The notes under the pieces: generated by a model
Seen by the model: the letters and a program-made list of their open reading frames with translations, nothing else
What the model was told of the DNA's origin: nothing
Databases searched by the model: none
Program-made: the position numbers and the translations under genes
In this document: positions 23,280-35,029 of the stretch, piece by piece
Position numbering within the stretch: the stretch's first letter is position 1
How the letters are laid out: every line of letters starts with the position of its first letter
Assembly (NCBI GenBank): GCA_958510875.1
Contig: OY294067.1
Coordinates: forward strand, 248,945,736-249,009,735
Source: Endomychus coccineus
Taxonomy: Eukaryota; Arthropoda; Insecta; Coleoptera; Endomychidae
Length of the DNA stretch: 64,000 bases
Direction of reading: 5' to 3'

Positions 23280-24475
23280 AAATAGGCATAGCAAAAATTG
23301 ATTACACCGTCATACAAAAAATACTAGAGTTCTTAAATGCTAACCCTCAAATATTAATATTGAATGCGGATAAATGTAATAAAACCGTCGGATAAATGAA
23401 ACGTAAAAGGAAATTTATTGGAAGATGAAACAACTCATGAAAATTTTGATCTGATCCTACATTATGGTACTAAAATAAGTTAATCCCTATTGACATAAAA
23501 AAATAGATTAATTTGTGATAATGAGGACGCACCATATATTTATGGGATTCCGAAACTGCGTAAAACTGGTATTCTTTTATAAGACCTATTGTAAACAATA
23601 TTGGTGCCCACCTATGATTTGTCAAAATTTTGATCCAAATCTATTGATGATATAATAGGAAAAATGAATTTTATGTAAAGGGATCATGTTATTTTAATGA
23701 GTTTATAAAAAAATCAATTTGTACCCATAGATCATCAATTAATTTCCTTAGCAGTTGTGTCTTTAGTTACAAATATACCAATCGAATTAGCATTGAGAAG
23801 CATAAAAAAACGTTGGACAGAGATGAAAGACCACACACCTCTAGATCATTCTGAATTTATTAATACTGTAAAGTTTTGTTTAGAATGCACTTATTTACAA
23901 AGGGGTAAACTATATGTTGGCCAAATATTCGACAAAAGGAACAACTATTTCAACGATTATCGCTAATCTTATTATGGAATGCTTAGAGAAATATGTAATA
24001 AATCCACTAGATTTACAACCCGTATTCTTCAAACGGTATCTAGATGATTGCCTAATGTGTGCTCCCAAAGATAAAATTCTGTATGTAATTATTAAATTTA
24101 ACAATTTCCACTGTAAACTTCAATTTACTTGTGAAATAGAAGTAAACTTAAATATCCTAAATATGTACATTTGACATGTTTTAGACATAAAAATAAAAAC
24201 ATCGTGCTGAACAAAATAAGTTTCGTCTCAACGATATCTTCACTACAATTTAGTTGCACCAACAAGCTATAAAAAAAAAGAATTATGAGCAGCATTACAG
24301 ATCGCGCTATAAAATTGTCACACCCAGAAGACCGTCCCAAGTTTGGAGGAAGTTCGTAATATACTGGGAATGAATAGCTTCGAAAAAAAGTTTAACCCCA
24401 TCATTAAAGAAAGAATGAACAAAATATATAATGGAACTTCATATATAAATAATATAAACGATAATAAAATAGTAT
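23280..24475 (+). pseudogene. PLE-A reverse transcriptase, degenerate
   Basis: The pieces in order are FLNANPQILILNADKCNKTV (fingers), IYGIPKLRKTG-like and RPIVNNIGA, then SLVTNIPIELALRSIKKRW, a HSEFINTVKFCLECTYL block, and STIIANLIMECLEKYV. The palm FFKRYLDDCLMCAPKDKI has catalytic YLDD. LQFTCEIEVNLNIL, an AIKLSHPED-like thumb and NILGMNSFEKKFNPIIKERM complete it. Motif order fits Penelope-like RTs. Several frame changes and stops prevent expression. Confidence 0.8.
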
Positions 24476-24945
24476 ATTAAAGAACGAGTTTCCTAAGACT
24501 CGTCTTAAAGCACGAATTCAAGTTTAAAAAACGAGTGGCGAAGCCACGAGTTTTTCAAAAAAATGAGTGCTTCAAGGTCTTAGGAAACGAGTTGTTTATA
24601 CTATTTTTTGTAATTTGCCCTTTTTATGCCGTTTTTGAACAAAAATGTTTAATTTAGTCCATTTAGGGATTTTTATGGTGGTTGGTAACATCTTAATTTT
24701 GAAAGTGAAATTTTGATTTATTGGTTCTGTGATCGCTTTCTTGAGTTGTTGACGCTCGACACTGTCATTTAAACTGACATAATGATGACAAGATAATTCC
24801 GCATCAAGCTCGCCAACCTAAAAATTTTCGTAAGAAGTTCCGTGCTTTTTTGGATATTAAGACACGGCGAGTGATGACGTTGCGTTCGTTAATGGGTCAA
24901 TTAGAAAATCAAAATGGAGGCAAATTACAAAAATAATGTTATAAC
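24464..24945. mobile_element. Hairpin-bearing insert inside PLE-A
   Basis: PLE reading is interrupted after 24475 and resumes near 24946. The insert opens with a nested palindrome (about 24464-24612): AACGAGTTTCCTAAGAC pairs with GTCTTAGGAAACGAGTT, with an inner hairpin CGAGTGGC-GAA-GCCACGAG. The right end (about 24918-24945) repeats ATTTTTGTAATTTGCC in inverted form relative to 24608-24626. No coding sequence. It is probably a small non-autonomous DNA element; the target duplication is unclear. Confidence 0.55.
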
Positions 24946-25049
24946 ATTACCATACATTCCGGAGATCTCATAGAAAATTTAGAAATGTTCGAAAAAGTAT
25001 GATTTAAATGTTGCGCATAAACCTAACTGTGTTGGTATAGTTTATTCTA

Positions 25050-25535
25050 TAGTTTGGAAGGGCTCAAATTTAACGCGAGTGAAAAGTTTGGACGGTTTGC
25101 GAGGGTGGAATATGTCATTCCAAACGTGTTATTTGACTATACTTTCTCTAACAAGATATTGATTAATAACAATAGTTTTGTCAAACTTACTGTTCCGCAA
25201 AAAATGCGAAATTTCACCTTAAACGATGAACGTGTGTGAATATCAATATGTAATCATAGCAACCAGAACAAAGGTCGTTATATGAACGCTGTATTCAACA
25301 ACAAGGCGTGAATCGAGATAATTAATTGCTTCAAGAAAGTAGCTAAGTTGTTTCCGATTGGTCGAAAATTGATACAGAGTATATATTCCGATGCAGTCTG
25401 TTAGAATGATATACGTTACACTCTAGTTTTTAATCATAGAATAGATAGACTCTGAAAGCGTGTTGAAGAAAAAATTCTTCAAATTTTAAACGTTCTGTCT
25501 TCAATACCTGGAGATAAACAAACCCACACGATTTA
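25050..25535. other. Unassigned insert in the PLE-A linker
   Basis: The PLE frame GIVYSI is cut at about 25050 and the next family-consistent residues (CDGAYV-like) begin at about 25540. The intervening 485 bp hold an open frame of 61 codons that I do not recognise and no clear inverted ends. A second transposon insertion is the likeliest reading. Confidence 0.45.
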
Positions 25536-25752
25536 AATTGTTTATATTGCGATGGGGCTTATGTTCAAACTATATTTACAAACAAAAATGTTTGGCTATG
25601 AGTATGGTACTGATCACGAAAACATAGAAATTTCCACAATTCTTGCTATACATTGTTTTGATTATAACCATCAGTTCGATTATAAAAATGTTAATATATT
25701 AGCCAAAGGACCCAATTATTATGAAAGATCTATTCTGGAAATGATTCTGTGA
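25536..25752 (+). pseudogene. PLE-A GIY-YIG endonuclease end
   Basis: A degenerate start (CDGAYVQT, corresponding to CDGxYVGQT) and the C-terminal block HCFDYNHQFDYKNVNILAKG, then PNYYERSILEMI, match the fragment at 2194-2361 almost residue for residue. Frame changes separate the two halves. Confidence 0.75.
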
Positions 25753-26231
25753 TGCTTACTCTGTAAATCATAGAACTGATGTACAATCATTGTGTCAACG
25801 CTATACAAGTTTACTTATTTGAACACTTGCATATTTTCAGGTACTTTTTTATAATATTTAGAATATGTATATGTTGAAAGCTGATAAAACAGCAAAGACC
25901 TTCACTGTCATAGTCATAAAATGTTAATCCCATCTGTTTAACATTATACCGCATTGTACCTACTTGGCGCAAATGGATTTTCGATTTTCTCTCTCGTATT
26001 GTTTTGCCTCTTCCTTGAGATTTGAGGTAATTCAACTATAGAAACAGTACTGTGTAATGGTTTTCTAATACATATTCATATATTTCACATATCAATGTGT
26101 AACAATTTCGAATGTTCGTTTTTCGCTCGTTGCTGCGTCTTAGATATTTTTAATTAAAATTAATGTAATAAAGACTTAATACAATTAGTTTAAGAAATCT
26201 CGCGCCTTAATTGATGTGAATTAGTTTTTAC

Positions 26232-26275
26232 ACATCTTCTGACGATGGTGATGAGACAGAAACGACGAAATTATA
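26232..26275 (+). ncRNA. Degenerate hammerhead motif, PLE-A right arm
   Basis: CTTCTGACGATGGTGATGAG followed by ACAGAAACGACG aligns with the family hammerhead. CTGACGA replaces CTGATGA, and stem II pairing is weakened. It is a decayed copy. Confidence 0.45.
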
Positions 26276-26559
26276 ATATGAATTAGGGTGACCTATTTCC
26301 CGAGAATTTACATATAAAACTATCAACAAAAATTACGACCACAATTTTATAGTTATAATGATATGTTAAAAAAGAAAGAATGTAATACTGCTATTGAAAA
26401 AATTGTCCATCTAAATCTCAAAAATCGGGTAAGAAGCATTACATACTATGAATGATATAAAACGCGAGCTTAACCACTTTTTTTTTTCAAAAATTTACTG
26501 TCACACTAGGTCAGTATTTAAAAAATAAAACAAGTCAGAAAAGGAGTGAAAGCTGGAGT

Positions 26560-26820
26560 CCATAAGTTAACATGCGGATGTTATTCAATCTTTTATATAG
26601 GTCAAACTTCACTCCCATTATGCCACACATTTGTTAGAGTAAAGGTACATGTGGTAAATAAAGGTAGATTTTAAGATAAATTAGAATACTCAGAAATTAA
26701 TAAATATAAGCAAATATTTCACTTAATAATCAGGAAGATTCATCATATTCTCCGCTTTTTAATCTCAACCTCCACACACAATCTATCGCAAACCAATTAT
26801 CAGACTCTAATCATTGAATA
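26560..26820 (+). pseudogene. PLE GIY-YIG fragment
   Basis: The translation around 26560-26640 reads GVHKLTCGCYSIFYIGQTSL, the GIY...YIGQT signature of a Penelope-like endonuclease, followed by VRVKVHVV and a broken tail with stops. It is close to PLE-B in form but diverged. Confidence 0.65.
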
Positions 26821-27254
26821 AAATAACTATTAAAAGTTTGATTTTCACTAGTTTAATAAATAAATCTAACGATAGTGCTAACTCCGTAGTTCCTTCAAAC
26901 AAATATTACAAAGTAGGTACTGCCATCGTTTATCATAAAATCAAATTTCACCCATTGCTTAGAATATTCTGCTGTTGCAATTCCACTGCTGCAAGTTCTA
27001 CCCCAAAAATATTCACCAATCAGATGATTTTGGTAGAGCTAAATTTAAAATTTCACTAATTAAAAAAATATATATAGTTATGCTTAAGTACATTAAATCC
27101 GTTTGTTAATTGCCAACACTACTAATGATTCACACCTTGGTTGAGAATCAATGTTGAGAGTCTATTATCATTAATTTGATAGCACTTCGTAATTGATTAC
27201 CACATTGCTTCAACCTAAATATTACATTGACAACTTTATGGATTGAAACTCTCG
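26821..27254. other. No gene recognised
   Basis: AT-rich spacer between two PLE relics; one 81-codon open frame is not recognisable. Confidence 0.35.
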
Positions 27255-27860
27255 GAAGTTGGAGAATTGAACTCAAAGACTTCAGCTTCAAAATAAACTT
27301 GATAAAAAACCCTAAACCTAATTTATCTGCAGATTAATAATAATATCAAATCAAATTCCGCGTGTCTAACATATTTAAGTAAACAACAAGAAATATCTCA
27401 ATTTCCTAAAAACCAGAATAAAAACGTCGCCTTTAAAGTAACAAATAATCTATACTCATATATTAATAAATCAAAATCTGAAAAAGATACCTGGAGTTTA
27501 CAGGCTGAGGTCTAATGACTGTAGTTATTTATGCCTTATACATATGGCAAACTGGACGCAGTTTCAGTGTAAGGTTCAACGAACATTCTAGAAGTTATAG
27601 GTTCGAAAAAGGGGGCTCTAATTATGCGAATCGTATTGGAACATAATCACAATTTCACCCTTAATCTTACAATATTCTAGAAACCATAGAAATTTTAAAA
27701 CATTCGAAAAACAATAGTAACAATATTAAATGACCAAATCGATACATATAAATCACCACTTATCAACAATTTTGTAAATAAACTCCCCATCCAAACCATT
27801 GTCTACTCCCATCCCCCAAGTTGTACCACATTGAGATTAATTCCTTGTATTTAAACATAT
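27255..27860 (+). pseudogene. PLE-B copy, degenerate
   Basis: Nucleotide-level similarity to 13660-14280 is clear: CTAACATATTTA, AAATATCTCAATTTCC, AAAACGTCGCCTTTAAA, CTGGACGCAGTTTCAG and the 3' region ending near CCACCxxxTC. The GIY-YIG frame (YIxQTGRSFSVRFNEHxRSY) is broken by frameshifts and YIG is altered. It lies 170 bp upstream of a LanB2 exon. Confidence 0.75.
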
Positions 27861-28029
27861 AATTTTGGATTTAACTTTAGTCAATAACTCCTTTGACAGT
27901 ATTATTTTCTGAATTAAATGTTACAAATTTTAATTCTCCAGTTTCCGAAAATTAAAATAATTATACACACGTAAACGCCGAATCCGTAGATATATTACAG
28001 ATTGAAATTAATTATTGATTTATTTTCAG

Positions 28030-28294
28030 AGATGTATACCGGAGTTCGAAAATGCTGCTTTCAATGTATTGATGGAAGCAACAAACACTTGTGGTGATCA
28101 CGGGGAAATTGAATTTTGTACGCAGACCGAAATTAGCGAAGTGAAGAAATCTTGTCAATTGTGCTTTCCCAACCAGCATCATGCCCAGTACCTAACAGAC
28201 TTCCACAATCAAGATCAACCTACGTGGTGGCAATCTGAAACAATGATGGAAAATATTCAACATCCTAATCATATCAACCTAACACTTCATCTAG
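28030..28294 (+). CDS. LanB2: LanB2 exon, LN domain part 1
   Basis: This internal exon of 265 nt follows a TTATTTTCAG acceptor and ends at CTAG/GTGGGT. It reads [12 protein letters not shown], then TNTCG, a cysteine pair SCQLC, the LN-diagnostic PTWWQSETM and the N-glycosylation site NLT, ending LTLHL plus one base of a glycine codon. This is the start of the LN domain that mediates laminin network polymerisation, and the WWQS motif is characteristic of laminin and netrin N-termini. The downstream LE sequence favours laminin gamma over netrin. Phase 0 at the 5' end implies that the missing upstream exon carries the signal peptide. The start at 28030 rests on the acceptor AG; there is no ATG here. 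Confidence 0.95.
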
Positions 28295-28317
28295 GTGGGT
28301 CCCCGATTTTATAGAAA

Positions 28318-28432
28318 AGAAATTATTGGAATCACTAATATAATAAGATTCTTGACCCAGTATGAATTATATTAAAAAATTCTCGGGAATTAGGTCACAT
28401 TAACACTCTGTTATAAATGTTCGTCTTTCGTT
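28318..28432. repeat. PLE-A arm end fragment beside a LanB2 exon
   Basis: AGATTCTTGACCCAGTATGA and TTCTCGGGAATTAGGTCACA match the outer end of the PLE-A arm at 1722-1815. It is truncated before the hammerhead, and begins only 24 bp after the exon donor at 28294. Confidence 0.7.
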
Positions 28433-28559
28433 TTTTATATAATTGAAATCACTGTTATACAGTATCGAAGTATTATTTAAATGAGCCTATTCTCAGAAAT
28501 TTGTATCATTAAGAATTAATAAATAAATCTCGAGTAACTGAGAAATGCTTACTATTAAA

Positions 28560-28690
28560 CTATAGTTCACAATGTGTACACACTATAACACTATAAATAA
28601 GGAACAATCACCTTTATCCACTAAGAATACAGTTAGAGTACTGAGGACTTACAGCTACGAAGTAATCATCATCAGAGTAAATGTTTCATG
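28560..28690 (-). repeat. PLE-C trailer repeat with hammerhead-like core
   Basis: Similar in sequence and order to 63535-63660 (ACACTATAAATAA, AACAATCACCTT, GAGGAC, CATCAGAGTAAA). On the minus strand it lies downstream of the PLE-C ORF, and it contains CTGATGA followed by an imperfect stem (ATTAC-TTC-GTAGC) and GTAAG where GAAA would be expected. Confidence 0.55.
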
Positions 28691-28827
28691 TGAAAATCAC
28701 GAGAAAAAAGTTTTGATCGATTGATGGATGTTAACATTCGTTTTAATTTTTTTTACCCCATATTCGCAGTTCTCATGTACACATCAGTGATTATAATAAT
28801 GTACAAATCAATTGAAATAGAACAAAG

Positions 28828-30830
28828 TCAAATTTTCGATGATTGACGTTTTGTTTCATCTTTCAAATCATTCAACAGGTTACAAATGTAGGTAATTTCT
28901 CGAACACATTTCTTATCACAATCGTTATTTTTAAACGCAACGAGATCCCGTATATTTAATTTAATGGATTCCACGTCACAATAGCTCGAATGGATGCTGA
29001 CGTTTCGCCAACCATTACAGGTGGCATCTTCAGGGCAGACTTGAGGCTTGAACTGAAACTGGTTCCCCTGGTTCTTGTAGCCATATTTATTGTAGGAAAA
29101 ACACGCTACACAGTTCACTGCATTTATTCCTGTGGTTAACTCCATTCCAGCCCTTGACCCTGCCGTTGTGTGATCATGTGCGAAGTGGAATTTTCGAAGA
29201 TGGGTTTCCAAATGTTGGGAAGGTAAAATCCTGATTCACGGTTCAGATTATTTTGATGTTTTAGGATTTCTATAGGATTTTTCGCTGATAGAAGTTTGGA
29301 GCTCGAGCTAGGATTTTAGTATTTTCGAAAAGGATTTGATGATTTGTGTCAAACTTGTGTTCCGCAAGTGCAGATCTACTGGTGTCACGAAGCCTTGTAC
29401 AATGCTCATGTTCTTTCACATGAGTAGCTACTGTACGACCCGTTTCACCAATGTGTCCTTTACCGCAAGAACAGGGAATACTATAAACCCCTTCTAAGTG
29501 AATAGGAGGAAGGGGATCTTTGATATGTTTGTAAAACTGAAATAATTTTGGAAGTATGAAAAACTGAGTAGGAATATTATGTTTTTTAAGCATTTTGGAA
29601 ATTCGATCTGTTATATTTTCAATATATGGAAGATAGGCCGTGGATAAAGCTGGCGGGGGGTTTGTGACTCAGGTTGATTGGAAATTTCAAGCGAACTGTA
29701 TTCTTATCTGGCTTTTTGAATGTTGTAATGAGAGAAATTGTTTGGTAATAAGACAGATGAAAGATGTTTTAATTCTGATTTTGAGGATTGAGGTTGAGAT
29801 AACTTTACAGCTCTGTTAACAAAGAAGATCATGAAAGATTGCTCTTGGGCAGGGTGGTGGTGGGAAAGACAATTGAGGTATCTATCGGTGTGAGTGGGTT
29901 TTCGATACACAGAATGTCCTAAAGTATCGTCAATCTGTCGACTAACCAATACATCTAGGAACGGGAGTCAACCTTGCGATTCGATTTCCATGGTGAAAAG
30001 GATATTGGGATGTGATGAATTTAAATGATTGAGAAGGGGAACAAGTTTTTCGCAATCGTGTTGCCAAATAACAGAAGTGTCGTTGACATATCTAAACCAA
30101 CATTTCAGCTTGAGAACAGATGAGTCAATAGCATCTTATTCAAAAGTCTCTATAAAGATATTAGCTATGATCGGACAAAGTGGAGAACCCATGACAGCTC
30201 CCGAGGACAGCTCGTAAAACTTGCCATCGTATAGAAAATATGTGGAGGATACACAAAAATCAATTAGCCGTAGCAAGTCCATTGGAATGTTTTTGGCGGG
30301 TAACTATTGAGAAATTATGGAAAGGGTGTCTGGAATGGAAACATTGCTAAAGAGTGATTGGACGTCGAAGCTGACGAGCAAATCGCCTGAGTCAACTTCA
30401 AGCGTTTGAAGTTTTTCAACGAAATGAAAGGAGTTTAGGATAAAACTGTCGGAGTTACCTACAAGAGGTTTGAGAATAGATGACAGATATCGAGAGAGTT
30501 GATAAGAAGGGGATCCGATAATGCTGACAATTGGTCTCAGGGGAACTGAGGGCTTATGAATTTTATGCATACCATATAAACGTTAACATTTTGAACAATG
30601 GGGGAAAAGAAATTTCTTATCTGGATCAGGAAGGATAGAAAGACGGATAATTTGTGAAATTGAACGTTCTTTAGAGGGGGTTGGATCTTTTGGTGCAGGA
30701 TATTGTTGTCATAATCTAAACAATTCATGACAACAGAGGAGTTTCCTTAATCAGCTTTCAAAATAGCTGAATCAGAATTTGATTTGAGTAAGTCTACTAT
30801 TCAAGAAAATTTAATCTCCATAAAGTTTAA
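28828..30830 (-). pseudogene. PLE-C retroelement ORF, antisense to LanB2
   Basis: From high to low coordinate on the minus strand: SAILKAD(stop)GNSSVVMN and DYDNNIL; HKIHKPSVPLRPIVSIIGSP and SYQLSRYLSSILKPLVGNSD with VSFDVQSLFSNVSI (RT); the RT C-terminal part HSVYRKPTHTDRYLNCLSHH; the linker; then GVYSIPCSCGKGHIGETGRT, HVKEHEHCTRLRD and FYQRKIL (GIY-YIG domain with the I-G-E-T-G motif). A cysteine-rich tail follows at 28828-29211, including CVACFSYNKYG and CPEDATCNGWRNVSI. The YxDD region near 30000-30150 is broken. Motif order marks a nearly complete but frameshifted Penelope-like element. Confidence 0.85.
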
Positions 30831-31335
30831 AAGATTCATTGTCATCTTGTTTCTAATTTTTGGTTCTACCAAATTTATAATAAAAAAGACATGTTTAATG
30901 CACGCATTTTAAGAATGCACTATCATTGCTTTCATTTTGAATACTCATAAAGAAAAGACTTTAAACTTACACGTTCCATTTTTTCATAAAAATTCCAAAT
31001 TCTAAAGGCAAATCACCAAGCTTGGTCGTTGTCTAATAACTAAAATTAGAAGTAACGCCATACCGATTTAACAAAAACCAAACACTTGTTTGAATTGCAC
31101 ATGTATGTATGTTGTGTAAGAAAATAAGAGAAATAGAACACTGCATGAGCCATAAGATACTAGATACGAAATGCTTTTTGTACCGGACAAAATAAATTGA
31201 GTAAACATAGAACAACAATAAACACGTGAGTATCAAATGGACGCCTGCGAATTGTGTAGAACTAACTGTGACGTAACGACGCGATGATCTATCAATATTC
31301 CGGCCTGATATTGAACTAGTCAAGCATAAACATAT
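30820..31335. repeat. Dispersed repeat, copy 1 of 2
   Basis: About 500 bp repeated in the same orientation at 34550-35005. Shared stretches include AAAGATTCATTGTCATCTT, TTCTAAAGGCAAATCACCAA, AACAACAATAAACACGTG and GCGxATTGTGTAGAACT. It abuts the upstream (5') side of the PLE-C ORF at both loci, so it is probably part of that element. No coding sequence. Confidence 0.75.
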
Positions 31336-31349
31336 CTAACTCCTTACAT

Positions 31350-31875
31350 AAGACCTTACATTTATGTTAGCAAATTCGAGCCGTGCTCGTATTCTGCTGC
31401 GTTTTTATGAAAAGGTATTTTCCTTATTGTTGTGGCTTGTTTGTTCTTTATTGCCCATTTTGTGCGTTAAGTACAAGGGCCGTTCATGTCTTCTAGTACT
31501 TTGGCTCCAACAGCGAGTCATATACCGCTGTGCCTCTGTTTGTGAAGTTTCTATGCTTTTCCATCTTTTCGTATGTGTTTCCGAATTATTTCCTCAATTG
31601 TAGGTATTCCTATATCCCTATGGAGCAGGTCGTTTGTTACGCAACATGCATCTAGACAGGATCTGTATGATTCTTAAGTTGCGCGGGTGATGCTTGTAAT
31701 CATATTTCGGCGGCGTATGTTATTGTCGGTCTTATCACAGAAGTATAGATCCTTAATTTACTTTTGGTACTTGGTTTGCTTTTCCTGTTGAGTAGCGGAT
31801 ATAGGTGCCCCCTCCCCTTTATCTGATTTGCCTTTTTCTTTAGTTAGCTTCCTGTCTAACGTTACTCCCAACCCA
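31350..31875 (-). pseudogene. LINE RT thumb region, antisense
   Basis: The minus strand reads VTLDRKLTKEKGKS-like, LNRKSKPSTKSKLRIYTSVI, RPTITYAAEI(stop)LQAS, GI(stop)EYLQLRK and NTYEKMEKHRNFTNRGTAVY. This is the thumb region of a Jockey/CR1-type non-LTR retrotransposon (LNR.S.LS...KLxIYxSVIRPxxTYAAExW). Several stops and frame changes. No RT palm and no EN were found adjacent. Confidence 0.7.
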
Positions 31876-32221
31876 AGTAACACAAATTGCTATATAATGC
31901 AGTTTAAGACATCTACACCATATACAAATATATCTCGTGTTAGAGTTTCCAAAGAAACACTTATCAAATAATAGTTTATTATACTCTAAAATAATTACAA
32001 TCTAGGAATGGCTATTAATATTACGTCAATCATACGTTCGATAGTCACTTAAGCTTAATGCGTAATCCCTCTCTTGCCTTCCTCGCACTTCTGTATACAC
32101 TCTTCATCGCCCACGCATAGATGGATCTCCCCGCACTACCTATGGGACTTTCCCGAACCGTCCCTAACAGTGCGGTACTGCTAACACTCGTGTTAGAAGT
32201 CAATGGACAAAGTTTCTTGCC
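31876..32221. other. No gene recognised
   Basis: Unassigned sequence leading into the hammerhead hairpin; the last part (about 32080-32220) is less AT-rich than its surroundings. Confidence 0.35.
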
Positions 32222-32393
32222 CCAGGTTGAACAGTGAAAACACTATTCGCCAAACATTTTCGATGGTTGTAGCTATATCACTGCCAGAGATGGTTGATCA
32301 GTGAATTCATCGTCTACCTCGTTCCACTGACAAGCTCATGATAAGAACGAAACAGCTGTCTGGGACTAATAGTGTTGTCACTGTTCAACCTGG
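32222..32393 (+). ncRNA. Hairpin with hammerhead-like core
   Basis: CCAGGTTGAACAGTG and ACACTATT (32222-32247) pair with AATAGTGT and CACTGTTCAACCTGG (32368-32393), enclosing about 120 bp. On the 3' side lies a hammerhead arrangement. CCA starts stem I, CTGACAA sits in the first core position (two changes from CTGATGA), GCTC...GAAC forms stem II, and GAAAC-AGCT-GTC gives a minimal stem III and a GTC cleavage triplet. TGG closes stem I. It is homologous to the better-preserved copy at 61755-61860. This copy is probably inactive. Confidence 0.55.
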
Positions 32394-33029
32394 AGAACCA
32401 AATGTTTGTTCGTTTTAAAGCTGGTTAAATCTATGACTTTTCTTCTGATATCTGTTTAAAAATACTTCTTCAATATGTGATGGCAAAATCAACAGTAAAA
32501 TCCAAGAATATCTTGTCTGATTTGTATTTGTATAATAAAAGCTCAATTCAGTTCAACACTTCCCGCGTTATTTAGGATAGAAACATTTTAATAATCTGGC
32601 GATTCGTACCATTAATGGAACCGACTATGATTTACGTCATCAACTTGAGTTTAAGATCAAGTGACCCATATTAAAGATAAATATTTAGCTAACTTCTCAT
32701 ATCCTGTAATGAGTGGCGGAGCAGATAAGGCACGCCGACTACAAGAAATGTGAATTATCAACTAACCAGTAACCATAAAACGAACAACACGAGCCTTTGT
32801 GCTCACTGAAACATTACTTTATTCTAACGGCCTTCACCAACGAGTAAAATCAAAATCATTGAGTTCTGATTGATTGATTTTTAGATTATCAGTATCACAT
32901 TGTTAATATCAATAGATGATAGATGAGTGAACTCGATAGAGAGCCCCATAAAATTAATGTTAGCTTCTTCAAAGGCTTTCTTGTGTCTTATGAATATTAT
33001 TGTAGTAGTACCGCGCCATTTAAAACTTT
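32394..33029. other. No gene recognised
   Basis: AT-rich intronic sequence with no recognised feature. Confidence 0.35.
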
Positions 33030-34450
<1,421 letters not shown>

Positions 34451-34549
34451 ACATTCGTAATATTTTAGAAATTATTTTTCAATCAAATTGTAGCATTTTC
34501 TTGTTTGGTTCAAAATCTTTACACCAAATTTTATCACTAGAAATCTAAT

Positions 34550-35005
34550 AATCCATTATAGAGCTTGAAAGATTCATTGTCATCTTCTTTCTAATTTTTT
34601 ATTCTACCAAATTCATAATAGAGAATACATGTTTAATGCCCGCATTCTAAGATAGCAATGTCAATGCTAATATTTTGAATACTCACAAAAAATTCTTTAT
34701 ATAGGCTTTCCATTTTTTCAAAAAAATCACAAATTCTAAAGGCAAATCACCAAACTTTGATCGTTCTATAATAACTAGAATTAGATTACACCAAACCGAT
34801 GTAACTAAAATAAAGTAGGTACTTGTTTGGATGGCACACATAGGCCATAACATACTAGAGATATTTTTGAACTGGATAAACACAAAACAACAATAAACAC
34901 GTGGTTATCAAACGGGACCTGCGTATTGTGTAGAACTGAGTATGAGACTTTATGATACAACGAGTCATTAGAATTCCGGCATGTTATTGAAGTACCAAGT
35001 AGTCA
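34550..35005. repeat. Dispersed repeat, copy 2 of 2
   Basis: Second copy of the repeat at 30820-31335, same orientation, with small indels. It ends where a GC-richer LINE begins at about 35030. Confidence 0.75.
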
Positions 35006-35029
35006 TGTATAGACATATCGTATTATTAT

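Larger units (their letters stand above)
22655..26320 (+). mobile_element. Near full-length PLE-A with inverted arms and two nested inserts
   Basis: The left arm (about 22655-23110) and right arm (about 25815-26320) are inverted copies. Landmarks present in both are ATTTGCGCCAAGTAGGTA-like, GAGATTT, TCTGTGTAATG-like and AATTGATGTGAATTAG. Each arm bears a hammerhead-type site. Between them are PLE RT pieces (23280-24475), an insert with a 145-bp hairpin (24464-24945), a short RT-to-endonuclease linker (24946-25049), a second insert (about 25050-25535) and the GIY-YIG end (25536-25752). Frameshifts and stops run throughout. It gives the overall order of family A: inverted arm, RT, linker, GIY-YIG, arm. 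Confidence 0.82.

Noticed and set aside
25054..25239. 61-codon frame as part of the PLE protein
   Set aside because: It falls in a block absent from the family frame, between GIVYSI and CDGAYV, so it belongs to the insert.
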